Source: Micavibrio sp. (GTDB lineage Bacteria; Pseudomonadota; Alphaproteobacteria; UBA9219). Taken from it: DNA of 53,903 nucleotides. The first letter of the stretch is position 1. Each line of letters starts with the position of its first letter. The DNA is taken from the NCBI GenBank assembly GCA_020718105.1, contig DYDA01000002.1, positions 1-53,903 on the forward strand. The letters are read 5' to 3'. A program made the position numbers and the translations under genes. Under the pieces are notes generated by a model that saw only the letters and a list, made by a program, of their open reading frames with translations, had not been told where the DNA came from and did no database searches. Shown here one piece after another: positions 36,200 through 44,825 of the stretch.

Positions 36200-37513
36200 C
36201 TAGTCTATCTCTTCTTCCTTTGATTCCATGAAATCGGGATTGACCAGCACTTTGTCCACGCGGCGGCCATCCATATCCACAACTTCGAACCGCGAGACGC
36301 CCCACTGGAAGTGATCGCCAGCGGTAGGAATGCGCCCCAGCTTATCGATCATAAAGCCTGCCAGCGTATGATAGTCGCCACTGTCATGCAGGTTTTTAAT
36401 CCCGATGATCGTTTCAACTTCATCAACGGGGGTCATGCCATCGATCAGCCAACTTCCGTCCTCACGCCTTACAGGTTTTTCGTCACTGTCCTGCCCGCTC
36501 TCTGGCAAAGCGCCCGTGATGGCTTCAAGAACGTCCGTGGCCGTGACCAAGCCTTCGATGCTGCCATATTCATCGATAATGATCGCTACGTGCTGGCTGG
36601 ACTCCTTAAATAAATCAAGCAATCGCAGAACCGACGTTGTATCGGGAACGATCAACGCGGGACGCATCGTGCCCTGTACATCGATGGGCTCGCCGCGCAA
36701 AAGGACGTTCAGCAAATCCTTGGCATAAACGATACCCAACACTTCTTCCATATCACCCCGCGCCACGGGAAGGCGGCTGTAACCGCTGGCGCAGATTTCC
36801 TTAATGTTTTCCTCAACATTGTCTTCAAGGCCCAGCCACATCATGTCAATACGCGGCGTCATGATGGTGCGCACCGTCCAATCCGCGACACGCATCACGC
36901 CTTCCAACATTTCTTTTTCCGCTTGTTTGAAGACGCCTTTTTGCGTCCCTTCCGCGATTAAATCCTTGACCTCTTCTTCGGTCACTTGCGCACCGCTGGG
37001 ATTATGCAAATGAAAAAGTTTTATAATGCCTTCGGTTGAGGACTTAAGAATCCAAACCAGCGGCGCAAGAAGCCGCGATAAAAAGTGCATTGATCCAGCA
37101 ACACGAACGGCAATGGGTTCAGCATAGGAAAGCCCAAGCCTTTTGGGAACCAACTCACCAATGATCAAAGTCAAATAGCCGACAAGGCTAACGACAACAA
37201 GAAAGGCAAATTGAGAGCCATAAGGGGCAATCCACGGCACATCGTTTAAATAGACTCCCAACGGCTCGGACAAAGCCGTTCCCGAAAAAGCGCCCGCCAC
37301 GATCGTGTTCATCGTTACGCCGATTTGAACGGTGGATAGATAGGAGCCAGGATCGCTGGCAAGAGCCAAAGCACGACGAGCGCCCTTGCTTTTGACTTCT
37401 TCTACCAATTGACGGAGATGGGCGCGACGCGCCGACACGATAGCCATTTCAGCCATCGCAAAAAAGCCGTTCAAAAGCAAAAGCAAGAGAATGATACCGA
37501 TATCGGCTAACAC
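36200..37513 (-). CDS. CNNM/CorC-family (hemolysin C-like) membrane protein
   Basis: 437 residues in the order DUF21 transmembrane domain (about 1-195, with NGFFAMAEMAIVSARR), two CBS domains (about 210-335, VMRVADWTVRTIMTPRIDM and AIIIDEYGSIEGLVTATDV), and a C-terminal CorC/HlyC FAD-like domain (to about 430). Members export or regulate Mg2+ or Co2+; haemolysis is not implied. The start is GTG at 37513 with no strong ribosome-binding site. It is divergent from the glycosyltransferase gene. Confidence 0.9.
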   Translation of the reverse strand: MLADIGIILLLLLLNGFFAMAEMAIVSARRAHLRQLVEEVKSKGARRALALASDPGSYLSTVQIGVTMNTIVAGAFSGTALSEPLGVYLNDVPWIAPYGSQFAFLVVVSLVGYLTLIIGELVPKRLGLSYAEPIAVRVAGSMHFLSRLLAPLVWILKSSTEGIIKLFHLHNPSGAQVTEEEVKDLIAEGTQKGVFKQAEKEMLEGVMRVADWTVRTIMTPRIDMMWLGLEDNVEENIKEICASGYSRLPVARGDMEEVLGIVYAKDLLNVLLRGEPIDVQGTMRPALIVPDTTSVLRLLDLFKESSQHVAIIIDEYGSIEGLVTATDVLEAITGALPESGQDSDEKPVRREDGSWLIDGMTPVDEVETIIGIKNLHDSGDYHTLAGFMIDKLGRIPTAGDHFQWGVSRFEVVDMDGRRVDKVLVNPDFMESKEEEID

Positions 37514-37885
37514 AGCGTCGTCTATCTCATCGTTATGGGTCAGAGGTTGGCATAAGACCAGAGTCTTAAAAAATCCATGTCTCCAAACTCAGATTAATTG
37601 CACACTCAAACCTCCCTCCCCTTGCGGGAGGGTCGAAGATTTTATGGGCGAAGCGCGTAAAATCTTCGGGGAGGGGTCGTTTTCTATTCTGCTTTTAACC
37701 CCTCCCCGAAAAATACGTCTCCTGCGGAGTCTTGTTTTTCGACCCTCCCGCAAGGGGAGGGGGATTTGTTCTATTTATCTTACCAACTCTTGAAATGGAA
37801 AACATCTAACCAATCATCCCCCGCATTGTCTTTACCACGACAACACGCCATACTGTAGCGGCTTGTCCATCGGAGTGCAAACGGT
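37514..37885. other. Divergent spacer (372 bases) containing element B2
   Basis: It holds the promoters of the CorC-like and glycosyltransferase genes. Most of it is the family B element at 37614-37761, followed by a minus-strand copy of the dispersed motif at 37783-37798. GGAG at about 37871 is the ribosome-binding site of the glycosyltransferase. No open frame is supported. Confidence 0.5.
37614..37761. repeat. Family B palindromic element, copy B2
   Basis: Terminal palindromes at 37614-37632 and 37743-37761 are identical to those of B1. Internal hairpin 1 has an 11-bp stem (37634-37644 with 37658-37668). The central GGGGAGGGGT/ACCCCTCCCC pair is at 37668-37677 and 37698-37707. Hairpin 2 begins GAAAAA/TTTTTC (37708-37713 with 37735-37740) and has an inner CTCC/GGAG. 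The stem sequences differ from those of B1. Confidence 0.85.
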
Positions 37886-39577
37886 ATGTCAAAAACAGCG
37901 CAAGAACGCTATTTCAATCTGCTTTCATTGGCGCAAAGCGGCGATGTTGTCGCCGCGAACGAGGCCTTGCGTAAAGCGCTTTTGACAACGCCCAAAGAGC
38001 CCAACCTTTTGCATTTGGCCGCGCAAGTAGCCGAAAGCCTGAAAGAGCCTGACCGCGCCATCGTCCTTTATCGCCGCGCAGCGGTTGCCCATCCGCATTG
38101 GTTCGAAGCCACCATGAATCTAGCCCGCGTTCTGTCCGCGCAAAACAAAAACGATGAGGCTCTCGCCGTCCTTAAAGACTTGGCGTTGCATCATCCCGAT
38201 CGCCACGAGATTCCCGAAGCACAAGCCAACCTCGCGCAACGAACAAACGCCTTGCCGCAAGCTATTGTTTTTTGGCAAAAAGCTTTGGCTTTGCGTCCCG
38301 ATAACGCGGAAGGCCGTGGGCAATACTTTTTCTGCTGCCGCCAAATATGCGATTGGAGAGAAACGCCCTCTCCCGATTCTGCCCTTTCGCCCAACATCAC
38401 AGCGATTCTCTTTGATGATCCGGCCTTGCAACGTGCGGCGGCAGAACGCTATTGCGCCCAGTATTTTAATCGTCTGATGCCCCTGCCCCCTCCGTCGCCT
38501 TATACCCATGAGAAGGTGCGCGTTGGCTATTTATCTTCGGACTTTCACGCGCACGCGACAGCGTGGTTGATTGCCGAACTTTTCAGCCTGCATGACCGCC
38601 AGCGTTTCGAGGTTTATGCTTATAGTTATGGCGTTGAGGACAACTCGCTCATTCGTGAGCGTTTGCGCCAGCAGGCTGATCACTTTATCGTCCTCAACGC
38701 CCTGACCCCCGCGCAGTGCGCCGAGCGTATCCGTGCTGACGAAATCGATATCCTCATCGATCTCAAGGGGCATACGACGGGGGCAAGACTGGATATCCTT
38801 GCGCATCGTCCCGCGACGCGCCAGCTGCATTGGCTTGGCTTTCCGGCAACGACAGGCGCGCTCTTTATCGATGCGTTTATAGCGGATTGTGTCACCGTTC
38901 CGAACGGAAGCGAACGCGCTTTTACCGAAAAAGTGCTGCGCCTTCCCCATACCTATCAAATCAATGATCGGCAAAAGAAGGCCAGCAAGCCTTTGGCCAA
39001 AAGCGCCTATGGCCTGCCCGATAAGGGGCTTATTTTCGCCAGCTTCAACCAAACGTATAAGATAACGCCAGAGATTTTTGATGTCTGGTGCAAGCTTTTG
39101 CAAAGCGTGCCGGACTCCGTTTTATGGCTTTTGGAATCCAACACCTTCGCACCCAATGCGCTGCGAGGGGAAGCGGCCAAGCGCGGCATTGATCCCACGC
39201 GCCTTCACTTTGCCCCTTCTGCGGCGCAAGAGGATCATCTGGCGCGGTATGGCGTTGTTGATCTGGCGTTAGACACCTTCCCCGTCGGAGGCCACACAAC
39301 GACCAGCGATGCCCTATGGTCTGGCGTGCCTGTCGTGACGATGGCGGGGCAGAGCTTTGTCAGCCGCGTGGCTGCCAGCCTTCTGACCGCGGCAGAGCTT
39401 CCTCAGCTTGTCACAAACAATCTTGATGATTACAAAGCGCTGGCCCTACGTTTAGCAACGGATAAGGTTGAGCGCGAGGTTCTCCATACGCACCTTAAGC
39501 AAAAACGCCTCACCCTCCCCCTCTTTGACACGCCACGCTTTGTCAAAGATTTTGAGGCGCTGCTTATCGCGCAATGA
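37886..39577 (+). CDS. TPR and GT41 (SPINDLY/OGT-like) glycosyltransferase
   Basis: 563 residues. The N-terminal ~130 residues form tetratricopeptide helices ([20 protein letters not shown] and later repeats). From about 210 the O-GlcNAc-transferase catalytic fold follows: [60 protein letters not shown] and [15 protein letters not shown]. Bacterial GT41 enzymes add GlcNAc to Ser/Thr of proteins such as flagellin or adhesins; no target gene is nearby. The start has GGAG upstream. The 3' end overlaps the convergent purD by 14 bases. Confidence 0.9.
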   Translation: MSKTAQERYFNLLSLAQSGDVVAANEALRKALLTTPKEPNLLHLAAQVAESLKEPDRAIVLYRRAAVAHPHWFEATMNLARVLSAQNKNDEALAVLKDLALHHPDRHEIPEAQANLAQRTNALPQAIVFWQKALALRPDNAEGRGQYFFCCRQICDWRETPSPDSALSPNITAILFDDPALQRAAAERYCAQYFNRLMPLPPPSPYTHEKVRVGYLSSDFHAHATAWLIAELFSLHDRQRFEVYAYSYGVEDNSLIRERLRQQADHFIVLNALTPAQCAERIRADEIDILIDLKGHTTGARLDILAHRPATRQLHWLGFPATTGALFIDAFIADCVTVPNGSERAFTEKVLRLPHTYQINDRQKKASKPLAKSAYGLPDKGLIFASFNQTYKITPEIFDVWCKLLQSVPDSVLWLLESNTFAPNALRGEAAKRGIDPTRLHFAPSAAQEDHLARYGVVDLALDTFPVGGHTTTSDALWSGVPVVTMAGQSFVSRVAASLLTAAELPQLVTNNLDDYKALALRLATDKVEREVLHTHLKQKRLTLPLFDTPRFVKDFEALLIAQ

Positions 39578-40862
39578 CAGAGCTTTTTTCTCGCTCTACC
39601 GCCCGCCAGCCGATATCGCGGCGGCAGAAGCCTTGCGGCCAGTCGATGATGTCCACGGTGGCATAGGCTTTCTTTTGCGCCTCGCTGATCGTGGCGGCCC
39701 AGCCCGTGACGCCCAAAACGCGCCCGCCGCTCGCCGTAATTTCGCCCTTCTCATTGCGTGCCGTTCCAGCGTGAAAGACGATTCCGTCTTGCACCTTGGC
39801 TGCCTCATCAAGGCCTCCAATCACGCTGCCTTTTTCATAAGATGCGGGGTAGCCATTCGCCGCCATCACGACGCACAGTGCGGCCTTGTCCTGCCAGTGA
39901 AGCTCTATGGCATCCAGCATCCCCTTGGCCGTTGCGTAAAGCGCGGCGAGCAAATCGGATTTCATGCGCGGCAGCATCGCTTGCGTTTCGGGATCGCCAA
40001 AGCGGCAGTTGTATTCGATAAGGCGAGGCCCTGTGGCGGTGATCATCAGACCCGCAAACAGAATGCCGGTAAAGGGCGTGCCGTTGTCTTCCATGCCTTT
40101 GACGGTGGGAAGGATAATCTCACGCATCACGCGCTCTTGCATAGCGGCATCGATAACAGCAGCAGGAGAATAAGCGCCCATGCCGCCTGTGTTGGGGCCT
40201 TTGTCGCCATCGTAAACCGCTTTGTGATCTTGCGCCGAGGCGAAGTACAAAGCGTTCTTTCCATCGCATAGGGCAAAGAAGCTGGCTTCCTCGCCTGTCA
40301 TAAACTCTTCGACCACGATCTCGGCGCCCGCCGCGCCAAACGCGCCGCCCGTCATCGTTTCATCGATGGCGGCGCAGGCTTCCTCAACCGTTTGCGCGAG
40401 GGTCACGCCTTTGCCCGCCGCAAGGCCGTCGGCTTTGATCACAATCGGCGCGCCCTGTGCCTTGACGTACGCCTTGGCCTTTTCAGGATCGCTAAAGCGT
40501 TCATAGGCGGCGGTGGGGATGCCGTTTTTCTTGCACAAATCTTTCATAAAGCCTTTGGAGGATTCCAACTGCGCGGCGGCCTTGCTGGGGCCAAAGCAGA
40601 CGATGCCTTCGGCGCGAAGCGCATCGGCAAGGCCAAGCGCGAGCGGGATTTCGGGGCCGATCATGACAAAATCGATTTCAAAGCTTTTGCAAGCGTCCAC
40701 AATGTCAGCCGTAGCCTCAACCTTGATGGGCAGGCAGGTGGCGATCCTTTCGATGCCGGGATTACCGGGGGCGCAAAACAATTTGCTGCACAAGGGGGAT
40801 TGAGCAAACGCCCAACACAGCGCGTGCTCGCGCCCACCAGAGCCAATAACAAGGACTTTCAT
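39564..40862 (-). CDS. purD: Phosphoribosylamine-glycine ligase
   Basis: 432 residues from the ATG at 40862, where [15 protein letters not shown] is the family N-terminus; the frame start further upstream is spurious. This ATP-grasp enzyme of purine synthesis (PRA + glycine + ATP to GAR) has [26 protein letters not shown] and [12 protein letters not shown]. Its 3' end overlaps the glycosyltransferase gene by 14 bases on the opposite strand. Confidence 0.95.
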   Translation of the reverse strand: MKVLVIGSGGREHALCWAFAQSPLCSKLFCAPGNPGIERIATCLPIKVEATADIVDACKSFEIDFVMIGPEIPLALGLADALRAEGIVCFGPSKAAAQLESSKGFMKDLCKKNGIPTAAYERFSDPEKAKAYVKAQGAPIVIKADGLAAGKGVTLAQTVEEACAAIDETMTGGAFGAAGAEIVVEEFMTGEEASFFALCDGKNALYFASAQDHKAVYDGDKGPNTGGMGAYSPAAVIDAAMQERVMREIILPTVKGMEDNGTPFTGILFAGLMITATGPRLIEYNCRFGDPETQAMLPRMKSDLLAALYATAKGMLDAIELHWQDKAALCVVMAANGYPASYEKGSVIGGLDEAAKVQDGIVFHAGTARNEKGEITASGGRVLGVTGWAATISEAQKKAYATVDIIDWPQGFCRRDIGWRAVEREKSSVIAR

Positions 40863-41165
40863 ATGTTGTATTCTCCCGTTTTTATTGTCATCTATCCTGT
40901 TCTTCAAACATGACACTCTCTTTTGACCTCCCCCCTTGCGGGGGAGGACATGAAAACTTAGGCTTACGCAAGTAAGTCTTAGTTTTCATAGGTGGGGGGG
41001 TATGAGCGATGCAACGTGATAACCCCCCACCTGAAAAATCTAAGGCGTTACTTCGTAACACCAAGATTTTTCTTCCTCCCCCGCAAGGGGGGAGGCAAAG
41101 TAAGGACAACAGAGTGATTCTGTTCTTTTCAACCCCTAAACTGTTTTGAGTATAGACCTTTTCCC
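40863..41165. other. Divergent purD/xseA spacer (303 bases)
   Basis: The spacer is mostly the family B element at 40927-41095. A minus-strand copy of the dispersed motif (AAACTGTTTTGAGTATA, 41138-41154) lies just before xseA. Any promoters must lie in the short flanks or within the element. Confidence 0.5.
40927..41095. repeat. Family B palindromic element, copy B3 (C6 variant)
   Basis: The ends CCTCCCCCC-TTGC-GGGGGAGG (40927-40947) and its inverse (41075-41095) are a shifted-composition version of the B1/B2 ends. Hairpin 1 is ATGAAAACT/AGTTTTCAT (40950-40958 with 40981-40989), with an inner CTTAC/GTAAG. Hairpin 2 is GAAAAATCT/AGATTTTTC (41033-41041 with 41064-41072), with an inner GTTAC/GTAAC. 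A G-run/C-run pair closes the middle. The architecture matches B1/B2 with different stem sequences. Confidence 0.85.
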
Positions 41166-42566
41166 ATGCCACAAAAGACAACGCAAGCCCCTGAAGACGA
41201 TCTTTTGTCCCGCGCCCTTGTTGATAAGCCCAAGGAGGGCAACAACGTGCCCGAATGGACGGTTTCCGACCTGTCGCGCCAGCTGAAACGCATGGTAGAG
41301 GACGGCTTTGGCCATGTGCGCGTGCGCGGCGAGATTGGCGAGTGCAAGCTTCATTCCAGCGGCCATTTGTACTTGTCGCTTAAGGACGAGGGCGCGGTTC
41401 TGGCGGCGGTGTGCTGGAAGGGGCAAGTGGCCAAGCTTGGCCTGAAGCCTGCGACGGGCATGGATGTGGTCTGCACGGGCAAGCTCACGACTTATGCGGG
41501 GCAATCGAAATACCAAATGAATGTTGAAAGCATGGCTCTGGCGGGTGTCGGCGCTCTTTTAAAAATGCTGGAGGAGCGGCGCGTTAAGCTGGCTGCCGAA
41601 GGCTTGTTCGATGAAGCCCGTAAAAAGAAACTGCCGTTCCTGCCGCGCGTCATCGGCGTTGTGACTTCGCCCACGGGCGCTGTCATCCGCGACATTTTGC
41701 ATAGGCTGGAGGAGCGCTTTCCGCGCCCCGTGTTGGTTTGGCCTGTGCCCGTTCAAGGCGAAGGCGCGGCGGAGAAAATCGCTGCCGCCATTCGCGGCTT
41801 TAACGCGTTGGCAGAAGATGGGGAGACTCCTCGCCCCGATGTGCTGATTGTGGCGCGGGGCGGCGGCTCGCTTGAGGACTTGATGCCGTTTAACGAAGAG
41901 GTCGTTGTGCGTGCTGTGGCGGAAAGCCGCATTCCCGTGATCTCTGCCGTTGGGCATGAAACGGATACGACGCTGGTGGACTACGCCGCCGATTTGCGCG
42001 CGCCCACGCCCACGGCGGCGGCAGAAAAGGCTGTGCCTGTTCGCGCCGAATTAATGGAAAGCCTAGGCGCGGCGGGTCTTCGGTTGCATAGCGCGATGCG
42101 CCGCATGGTGGTGACCCGCAAGGAATCCGTGGCGCTTTTGTCGCGGGCGCTGGGCGATCCCATGCGGGCGCTGCGCCCCTTGATGCAACGGCTTGACGAA
42201 CGGGCGGATCGTTTGGCTGTTGCGTGGGGCGGCTATCATCGCCGCCTGCAAGGTCGCGTGGCCGAGGCAGGCGGGCGCTTGCGCCATCCACGCGATGTTG
42301 TGCGCCTTGCCGCGCAAAAGCTGGAGGCACTCGCGCAGCGGATGAACGCGCTGGCGCGTGAGCGCGTGATGGTAGCGGAAAAGAAACTGGATCGTTTAAG
42401 CGCGATGCTAGAGGCGCTTTCGCCGCGTGCGGTATTGGGACGCGGCTATGGCCTTGTCTATGACAGCGCGGGGCGCGTGGTCACGTCGATAACGGCGATG
42501 AAGCGCGGCGAGACCGTTCGCATCGATCTTCACGACGGCTCGCGCAAGGCGCGGGTTGAGGATTAG
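41166..42566 (+). CDS. xseA: Exodeoxyribonuclease VII large subunit
   Basis: 466 residues. The N-terminal OB domain (WTVSDLSRQLKRMVEDGFGH, VRGEIGECKLHSSGHLYLSLKD) binds single-stranded DNA. The catalytic region has GVVTSPTGAVIRDILHR, ARGGGSLEDLMPFNEE and SAVGHETDTTLVDYAADLRAPTPTAA. A coiled-coil segment (about 300-425) binds the small XseB subunits, which are not encoded here. It overlaps the convergent small gene by 4 bases. The ribosome-binding site is weak. Confidence 0.95.
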   Translation: MPQKTTQAPEDDLLSRALVDKPKEGNNVPEWTVSDLSRQLKRMVEDGFGHVRVRGEIGECKLHSSGHLYLSLKDEGAVLAAVCWKGQVAKLGLKPATGMDVVCTGKLTTYAGQSKYQMNVESMALAGVGALLKMLEERRVKLAAEGLFDEARKKKLPFLPRVIGVVTSPTGAVIRDILHRLEERFPRPVLVWPVPVQGEGAAEKIAAAIRGFNALAEDGETPRPDVLIVARGGGSLEDLMPFNEEVVVRAVAESRIPVISAVGHETDTTLVDYAADLRAPTPTAAAEKAVPVRAELMESLGAAGLRLHSAMRRMVVTRKESVALLSRALGDPMRALRPLMQRLDERADRLAVAWGGYHRRLQGRVAEAGGRLRHPRDVVRLAAQKLEALAQRMNALARERVMVAEKKLDRLSAMLEALSPRAVLGRGYGLVYDSAGRVVTSITAMKRGETVRIDLHDGSRKARVED

Positions 42567-42826
42567 GGCTGAGGCTGACGCGGATAAGCGTCTGGCTTAA
42601 AAAACCCGTGTACGGGGGCAAGCTTTCTTAGGATGCGTTGTTCGTTCAGAGAATAATCTTGATAAAAAAAGAGGCCATATCCAATCGGAATTTTTTTTCC
42701 TTCAGCAATTTTCTGATTGGCAGCGGCAAGAGCTCGCTTTGCGCCATCGCGACGATTTTGGAAAGCATTTTTAGCACGCTGCCAAAGGCTGAAACAACTG
42801 GTCGCGCTTAGGATAACTTCACTCAT
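42563..42826 (-). CDS. Small hypothetical protein
   Basis: 87 residues beginning MSEVILSATSCFSLWQRAKNAF. The first half is helical and basic (QNRRDGAKRALAAANQKIAEGKK); the second is aromatic and ends in a Pro/Gln tail (PRQPQP). There is no recognisable domain or signal peptide. An excellent AAGGAGG lies five bases before the ATG, which is the main reason to call it real. It converges on xseA with a 4-base overlap. A hairpin (42841-42870) lies just upstream of the ribosome-binding site. Confidence 0.65.
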   Translation of the reverse strand: MSEVILSATSCFSLWQRAKNAFQNRRDGAKRALAAANQKIAEGKKIPIGYGLFFYQDYSLNEQRILRKLAPVHGFFKPDAYPRQPQP

Positions 42827-43195
42827 AAAAACCTCCTTGATAAAATGAGAACATGGCTCATCTTATTTTAAAGCTTTTAACAGGCGCAAGGAGAAAGAGG
42901 GCGCGTTTTTTTTCTCCTTTTTTGGGATGCCTAAACGGTCTTTTTTAGCCCCCCAAAAACGGGAAAACGATTTTGTTATATATCAATACGTTAGCAAAAA
43001 AACATCGATTTACAGCCCCAAGAGCGTAGGATTGTGCCACTTGGGAGTCTTCCGCTCAAAGTTAATGCCGTAACCCATTGAAATATAACAATACTGACTC
43101 GATTTTAAGCCTTGCCTAACCCATTGATTTAAAACGCTTTTGTAAACTTCGCCCGATTTTGGATTTTAAACGGCCAAAAAAACGGAAGGTTCTAT
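42827..43195. other. Spacer upstream of the small gene (369 bases)
   Basis: It lies between the small gene's start and the fasciclin gene's stop, both on the minus strand. It contains the ATGAG/CTCAT hairpin with an A/T-paired base (42841-42870), then a pyrimidine-rich and T-rich stretch, then A/T-rich sequence. I see no gene, REP or family B element in it. Confidence 0.4.
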
Positions 43196-43930
43196 CTAAA
43201 GTCCAAAGAGCTTTTTCAAGACGCCTTTCTTTTCTTCCTTAGGCGCAGGAACAGCCAGAGGCGCGGCGCCCCCTACACTGGGTTGCGTGGCGGCTGCAGG
43301 CGCGGCGTCTTTTTCTTTTTCCTTGATTTGTTTGTCCATCAAGGTTTGACGCTCTTCCATCTGGTCCTTCATCGCAGCTTCTTCTTTTGCCTTTTGGGCT
43401 TCTTTAATTTTGGGATCTTTGAGCGATTCAGGAATAAGAACGGCGTTGATGACCTGAACCACACCATTCATAGAGCCTTGATCTTCGGCAACGATGGTGG
43501 CCTCTCCGACCTTCAGCGTCTTACCCGTGCCATCAAAACCAATCATCTCACCAGAGGCGGAACTAGGCGATGCGCGGCGTCCCTTGATGTTCGTGGAAAA
43601 CACAACGCTGCCGTTGATCATATGATAGTGAACAAGATTTTTAAGACCCTCTTTAGATTCTTTGGCGCGGGTCAAAACATCATCGGGAAGTTTTTCCATC
43701 GCGGCGTTATTGGGCGCAAAAACAGTCAGCCTTGCCTCTTTGCTTGTAAGCTCACTTTCAAGGCCTGCTTTTTCCACAAGGGCAGCAAACTGGCTCAAGT
43801 CTTTATTGCCCTGCAAAACCTTCATGACATTTTCAGGCTTAGCGGGCGACGTTGCCGCCATGGCAGAAAATGAAAGCGAAACGCCAAGAACCAGTGAAGA
43901 CAAGAAGGCCAAGGTACGAGTCTTGCTCAT
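43196..43930 (-). CDS. Secreted fasciclin-domain protein
   Basis: 244 residues from the ATG at 43930 (GGGAGAG upstream). The Sec signal peptide ends near residue 25 (SAMA, then ATSPAKPENV). One fasciclin (FAS1) domain covers about 30-165: LTVFAPNNAAMEKLP, LVHYHMINGS and GVVQVINAVLIPES are the H1/H2-type motifs. A charged coiled coil (about 168-205, KIKEAQKAKEEAAMKDQMEE) follows, then an Ala/Pro tail ending KKGVLKKLFGL. It is probably a periplasmic or surface adhesion protein. Confidence 0.88.
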   Translation of the reverse strand: MSKTRTLAFLSSLVLGVSLSFSAMAATSPAKPENVMKVLQGNKDLSQFAALVEKAGLESELTSKEARLTVFAPNNAAMEKLPDDVLTRAKESKEGLKNLVHYHMINGSVVFSTNIKGRRASPSSASGEMIGFDGTGKTLKVGEATIVAEDQGSMNGVVQVINAVLIPESLKDPKIKEAQKAKEEAAMKDQMEERQTLMDKQIKEKEKDAAPAAATQPSVGGAAPLAVPAPKEEKKGVLKKLFGL

Positions 43931-44039
43931 GTTTTTCTCTCCCATTATCGTGAACGTCCCAGAATCGGGCATTTTGATAGGCAATTTCTTATTTTAGATT
44001 TATAGGTATTCACGTTCATGGTCAATTAGGTGATTCACG

Positions 44040-44816
44040 ATGGAAGAAAATAACTTTTTCACAATCCTTTTTAATCTGCTGACAGGCGGAGGGCTGGGGC
44101 TTATCTCGGCTTCGCTTGCGGCGCATTTTGGCTATCGCTCAGCCGATAGGCTGCCTGGGGAAAGCCGTCTGCCCCATTGCTTTTTTTGCTTAAGGCCACT
44201 TCAACTGCACGAATACTTCCCTTTGTTCGGATGGCTTTTAAGACCAAACGTCAAGGCCTTCCCCTGCCCTTGTGGCAAAAAAACAGGCCTGTGGACACAG
44301 CCTGTCGTAGAAACAGCGGGCTTTCTCCTTGGCGTTATCGCTGTTGCCATCGCGGGGTGGTCGCCCGTCCTTATTCCCCTTTGTTTAGCGTTAGGCCTCT
44401 TGCCCGCCATCGCGATGATCGATTTGGCTTTTGGTATTATTCCAGACGGATTGAATATAACGCTTGGCCTTTTAGGCGTGACCGGCCTTCTTCTAGGACA
44501 CGGCGATCTCTTTATGGGGCTTATTGGATCGGCTGGCCTGTTGGGCATGGGGCTTTTGCTGGCCATCGTTTACAGCAAATTACGTGGGCGCGAAATGTTA
44601 GGGCTGGGCGACGTTAAATTCTTCGCCGCCGCCGGTCTATGGCTGCCCGCCATAATGATCCCGTGGTTTTTGATTGTATCCGGCCTGTTAGGCGCGGCGA
44701 TGGGGCTTCTTTGGAAGCACATCAGCGGCGCGAAAGAGTTTCCTTTTGCCCCCGCATTGTGTCTGGCTTTGGCCGGATGTCTGTATTATCAGTTATATGT
44801 CTTTGCGTCCTTGTAA
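44040..44816 (+). CDS. Prepilin peptidase (A24 family)
   Basis: A 258-residue membrane aspartic protease. The N-terminal methyltransferase-type domain keeps a zinc-like cysteine set (Cys47, Cys50, Cys76, Cys78) and is followed by hydrophobic helices. The catalytic aspartates are Asp128 in MIDLAFGIIPD and Asp191 in LGLGDVKFF, the GxGD signature. It processes type IV pilin or type II secretion pseudopilin leaders. No pilus or secretion genes are adjacent. murJ begins 9 bases downstream. Confidence 0.88.
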   Translation: MEENNFFTILFNLLTGGGLGLISASLAAHFGYRSADRLPGESRLPHCFFCLRPLQLHEYFPLFGWLLRPNVKAFPCPCGKKTGLWTQPVVETAGFLLGVIAVAIAGWSPVLIPLCLALGLLPAIAMIDLAFGIIPDGLNITLGLLGVTGLLLGHGDLFMGLIGSAGLLGMGLLLAIVYSKLRGREMLGLGDVKFFAAAGLWLPAIMIPWFLIVSGLLGAAMGLLWKHISGAKEFPFAPALCLALAGCLYYQLYVFASL

Positions 44817-44825
44817 CGAGCCTTC

